Shown here: positions 62,382 to 64,000 of the stretch, in pieces
Layout: every line of letters begins with the position of its first letter
How positions within the stretch are numbered: the first letter of the stretch is position 1
NCBI GenBank assembly: GCA_049604415.1
Contig: JBMYTN010000015.1
Location: forward strand, 1 to 64,000
Direction of reading: 5' to 3'
DNA: 64,000 nt
Source of the DNA: JBMYTN01 sp049604415
GTDB lineage: Bacteria; Pseudomonadota; Alphaproteobacteria; Rhodospirillales; Rhodospirillaceae
The notes under the pieces: generated by a model
What the model was told of the DNA's origin: nothing
Seen by the model: the letters and a program-made list of their open reading frames with translations, nothing else
Database searches by the model: none
Program-made: the position numbers and the translations under genes

Positions 62382-63749
62382 ATGAGCACCGATACAATCT
62401 TTGCGCCAGCGACCGCGCCAGGTCGGTCGGGCGTGGCGGTGTTTCGGCTGTCCGGTCCCCAAGCCCTGGCGGCGGTGCAAGCTCTGTCTGGTCGGCAGAC
62501 CTTTCCAGCCCGCAAAGCCCTGCGTGTTGTTTTATCTGATCCGCAAACCCAGACCCCGCTGGATGATGGTTTGGCGATCTTTTTTCCCGCGCCGCGCAGT
62601 TTCACCGGTGAAGATGTGGTCGAGCTGCATATCCATGGCGGGCACGCCACCCAAAGCGCGATTCACAAGGCCTTGGTCACCTGTCCCGGATTGCGCCTGG
62701 CGGAGCCAGGGGCGTTTACCAAGCGGGGCTATCTCAATGGCAAAATGGATCTGGCCCAGGTGGAGGCCTTGGCGGATCTTGTCGCCGCAGAAACGGAGCA
62801 ACAACGGCTTCAAGCGTTGGAGGCCTCAAAAGGGGCGTTGGGTCAATCCTGTCGACACTGGCGGGATCGCTTGGCGCGCGGCTACGCCCATCTCTGTGCG
62901 GTGATTGACTTCCCCGATGAGGATTTGCCCGACCATATTGAGGCGCAGCTGCGGACGGATATTCAAACCCTCTGTGCAGAGATCGAGTCGGGGCTCAAGG
63001 CAGCGGGGCGGACCGAACGGATCAGATCGGGGGTGACCGTCGCCATTGTTGGACCGCCCAATGCGGGGAAATCCAGCCTGCTAAACCATTTGGCCGGGCG
63101 CAATGCGGCCATTGTGTCTGATTTGCCGGGAACGACCCGTGATGTGATCGAGATCCGCTTGGACATTGACGGATATCCGGTATTGATATGGGACACTGCG
63201 GGGGTGCGCGAGGGTGGCGACCAGGTCGAACAGGAGGGCATCCGCCGCGCCCGGGAGCGCGCGGAGAACGCTGACCTGGTCATCGTCTGTTTGGATGGGC
63301 ACCGATCGATGCCAGCGGACTTTGATCCTTTTGTGGGTTTGGCCGGAAGCCAGGGACTGTTGGTTCTGACCAAGGCGGATTTGGGGCTCCAGCCGGGCTG
63401 GTCCGCAGGGCCTGATGGGGGTTTGCGCTCGTCCGGGGTTGAAACCCTCGGCCTCTCGGTCGTAACGGAACAGGGCCTGGACGCGTTTCAGGATCTGTTG
63501 GCGCAGAAGATTCAAGCTGTTGTAGGGGCTGGGGCCAGCATACCAGATCTTGTGGTCACCCGGGAGCGACAGCGGATTGCTTTGGAAGAGGCTCTTGCTG
63601 CGTTGCAACAAAGCCAGGCGGCTCTGAGTTGGGATTTCATGGCAGAAGATTTGCGCATGGCCATGGACGCTCTTGGGGAGATCAGCGGCGCAGTGAGCAC
63701 CGATGATGTGCTGGACATCATTTTTCGGGACTTCTGCATCGGAAAATAG
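62382..63749 (+). CDS. mnmE: tRNA modification GTPase MnmE
   Basis: 455 residues from ATG 62382. N-terminal formyl-THF-binding domain, G1 G-P-P-N-A-G-K-S-S near 224-232, D-T-A-G near 271, and the C-terminal C-I-G-K with the essential Cys. With MnmG it modifies U34 of certain tRNAs. mnmG follows after 101 bp. Confidence 0.96.
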   Translation: MSTDTIFAPATAPGRSGVAVFRLSGPQALAAVQALSGRQTFPARKALRVVLSDPQTQTPLDDGLAIFFPAPRSFTGEDVVELHIHGGHATQSAIHKALVTCPGLRLAEPGAFTKRGYLNGKMDLAQVEALADLVAAETEQQRLQALEASKGALGQSCRHWRDRLARGYAHLCAVIDFPDEDLPDHIEAQLRTDIQTLCAEIESGLKAAGRTERIRSGVTVAIVGPPNAGKSSLLNHLAGRNAAIVSDLPGTTRDVIEIRLDIDGYPVLIWDTAGVREGGDQVEQEGIRRARERAENADLVIVCLDGHRSMPADFDPFVGLAGSQGLLVLTKADLGLQPGWSAGPDGGLRSSGVETLGLSVVTEQGLDAFQDLLAQKIQAVVGAGASIPDLVVTRERQRIALEEALAALQQSQAALSWDFMAEDLRMAMDALGEISGAVSTDDVLDIIFRDFCIGK

Positions 63750-63850
63750 AGTGACGCAGCGTGGAAAGCGCTGCTGCCTTTAATCGGACCTTAGCGTGCC
63801 ATCAGGTCGGTTGCTCTGATCGGCGCGGATCGTTGGAAAGTGGATCTGTC

Positions 63851-64000
63851 ATGCTGGACTATGATGTCATTGTCGTCGGTGGAGGCCATGCCGGAACGGA
63901 AGCGGCCGGCGCAGCGGCACGCATGGGGGCCAAGACGGCCCTTGTGACCCATCGGCTGGACCGCATTGGCGAAATGTCCTGCAATCCGGCTATTGGTGGA
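63851..64000 (+). CDS. mnmG: tRNA modification enzyme MnmG, N-terminal part
   Basis: The first 50 codons are visible before the window ends. FAD-binding V-V-G-G-G-H-A-G-T-E-A-A near 8-19 and M-S-C-N-P-A-I-G-G at the window edge are the MnmG (GidA) N-terminus. Partner of MnmE in 5-carboxymethylaminomethyl-uridine synthesis. parA/parB usually follow, outside the window. Confidence 0.96.
   Translation, partial: MLDYDVIVVGGGHAGTEAAGAAARMGAKTALVTHRLDRIGEMSCNPAIGG

Overview
The window looks like a stretch of the main chromosome of an alphaproteobacterium, most likely of the Rhodospirillales type. The signs are high GC, hemW next to rdgB, the hisB-H-A-F-E/HIT block, the hslVU and timA/fxsA/secB/dnaQ/coaE/aroE/maf/ppsR/hemE/hemH/hemJ/rho/mnmE/mnmG series, AmpG, a bactofilin and Anbu. 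Nearly every gene is a housekeeping gene with an intact reading frame. The taxonomic placement is inferred from gene content and order.

Layout. 1-11.2 kb: rdgB end, hemW, a bactofilin/lipoprotein pair, an EI24 membrane protein, a PfkB sugar/adenosine kinase, typA, ampG-like MFS, a DUF6165-like protein, a GT9 glycosyltransferase and ppa. 11.4-14.8 kb: phoR, phoU and a translationally coupled sulfotransferase. 14.9-25.1 kb: maeB, mutS, glnD, murJ; glnD is flanked by inverted copies of an intergenic palindromic repeat. 25.2-28.6 kb: an Anbu proteasome-like peptidase with alpha-E and circularly permuted ATP-grasp partners. 28.9-32.3 kb: comM, FkbM methyltransferase and an unknown exported protein. 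32.3-32.9 kb: an AT-rich gene-free tract with repeated near-identical palindromes. 32.9-37.1 kb: HIT and his genes. 37.3-40.0 kb: Xre regulator and hslVU. 40.1-43.5 kb: a divergent cluster of citrate lyase alpha subunit (CitF), a citrate-synthase-fold citryl-CoA lyase and a halohydrin-dehalogenase-like SDR. 43.6-50.4 kb: xre, smr, lutC, a membrane protein, lutB, lutA, mltA and timA. 50.7-55.8 kb: fxsA, secB and the dnaQ-coaE-aroE-maf-ppsR operon. 55.8-56.3 kb: a DnaA-box-rich gap between ppsR and hemE, the place where the chromosome origin lies in Caulobacter and Rickettsia. 56.3-64 kb: hemE, hemH, hemJ, rho, a parS site, qor, a DUF6489 protein, mnmE and the start of mnmG.

How it fits together. 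Genes on both sides of the 55.8-56.3 kb gap mostly run away from it, as expected around a bidirectional origin, and a parS-like palindrome lies 4 kb away. The citrate cluster and the lutABC genes sit inside a block (hslVU ... xre-smr-mltA-timA) that is otherwise typical alphaproteobacterial housekeeping order, so both look like later insertions. The most unusual content is the CitF plus stand-alone citryl-CoA lyase pair, which lacks CitD, CitE and the prosthetic-group genes. Its SDR neighbour keeps the halide-pocket motif of halohydrin dehalogenases but has lost the catalytic tyrosine.
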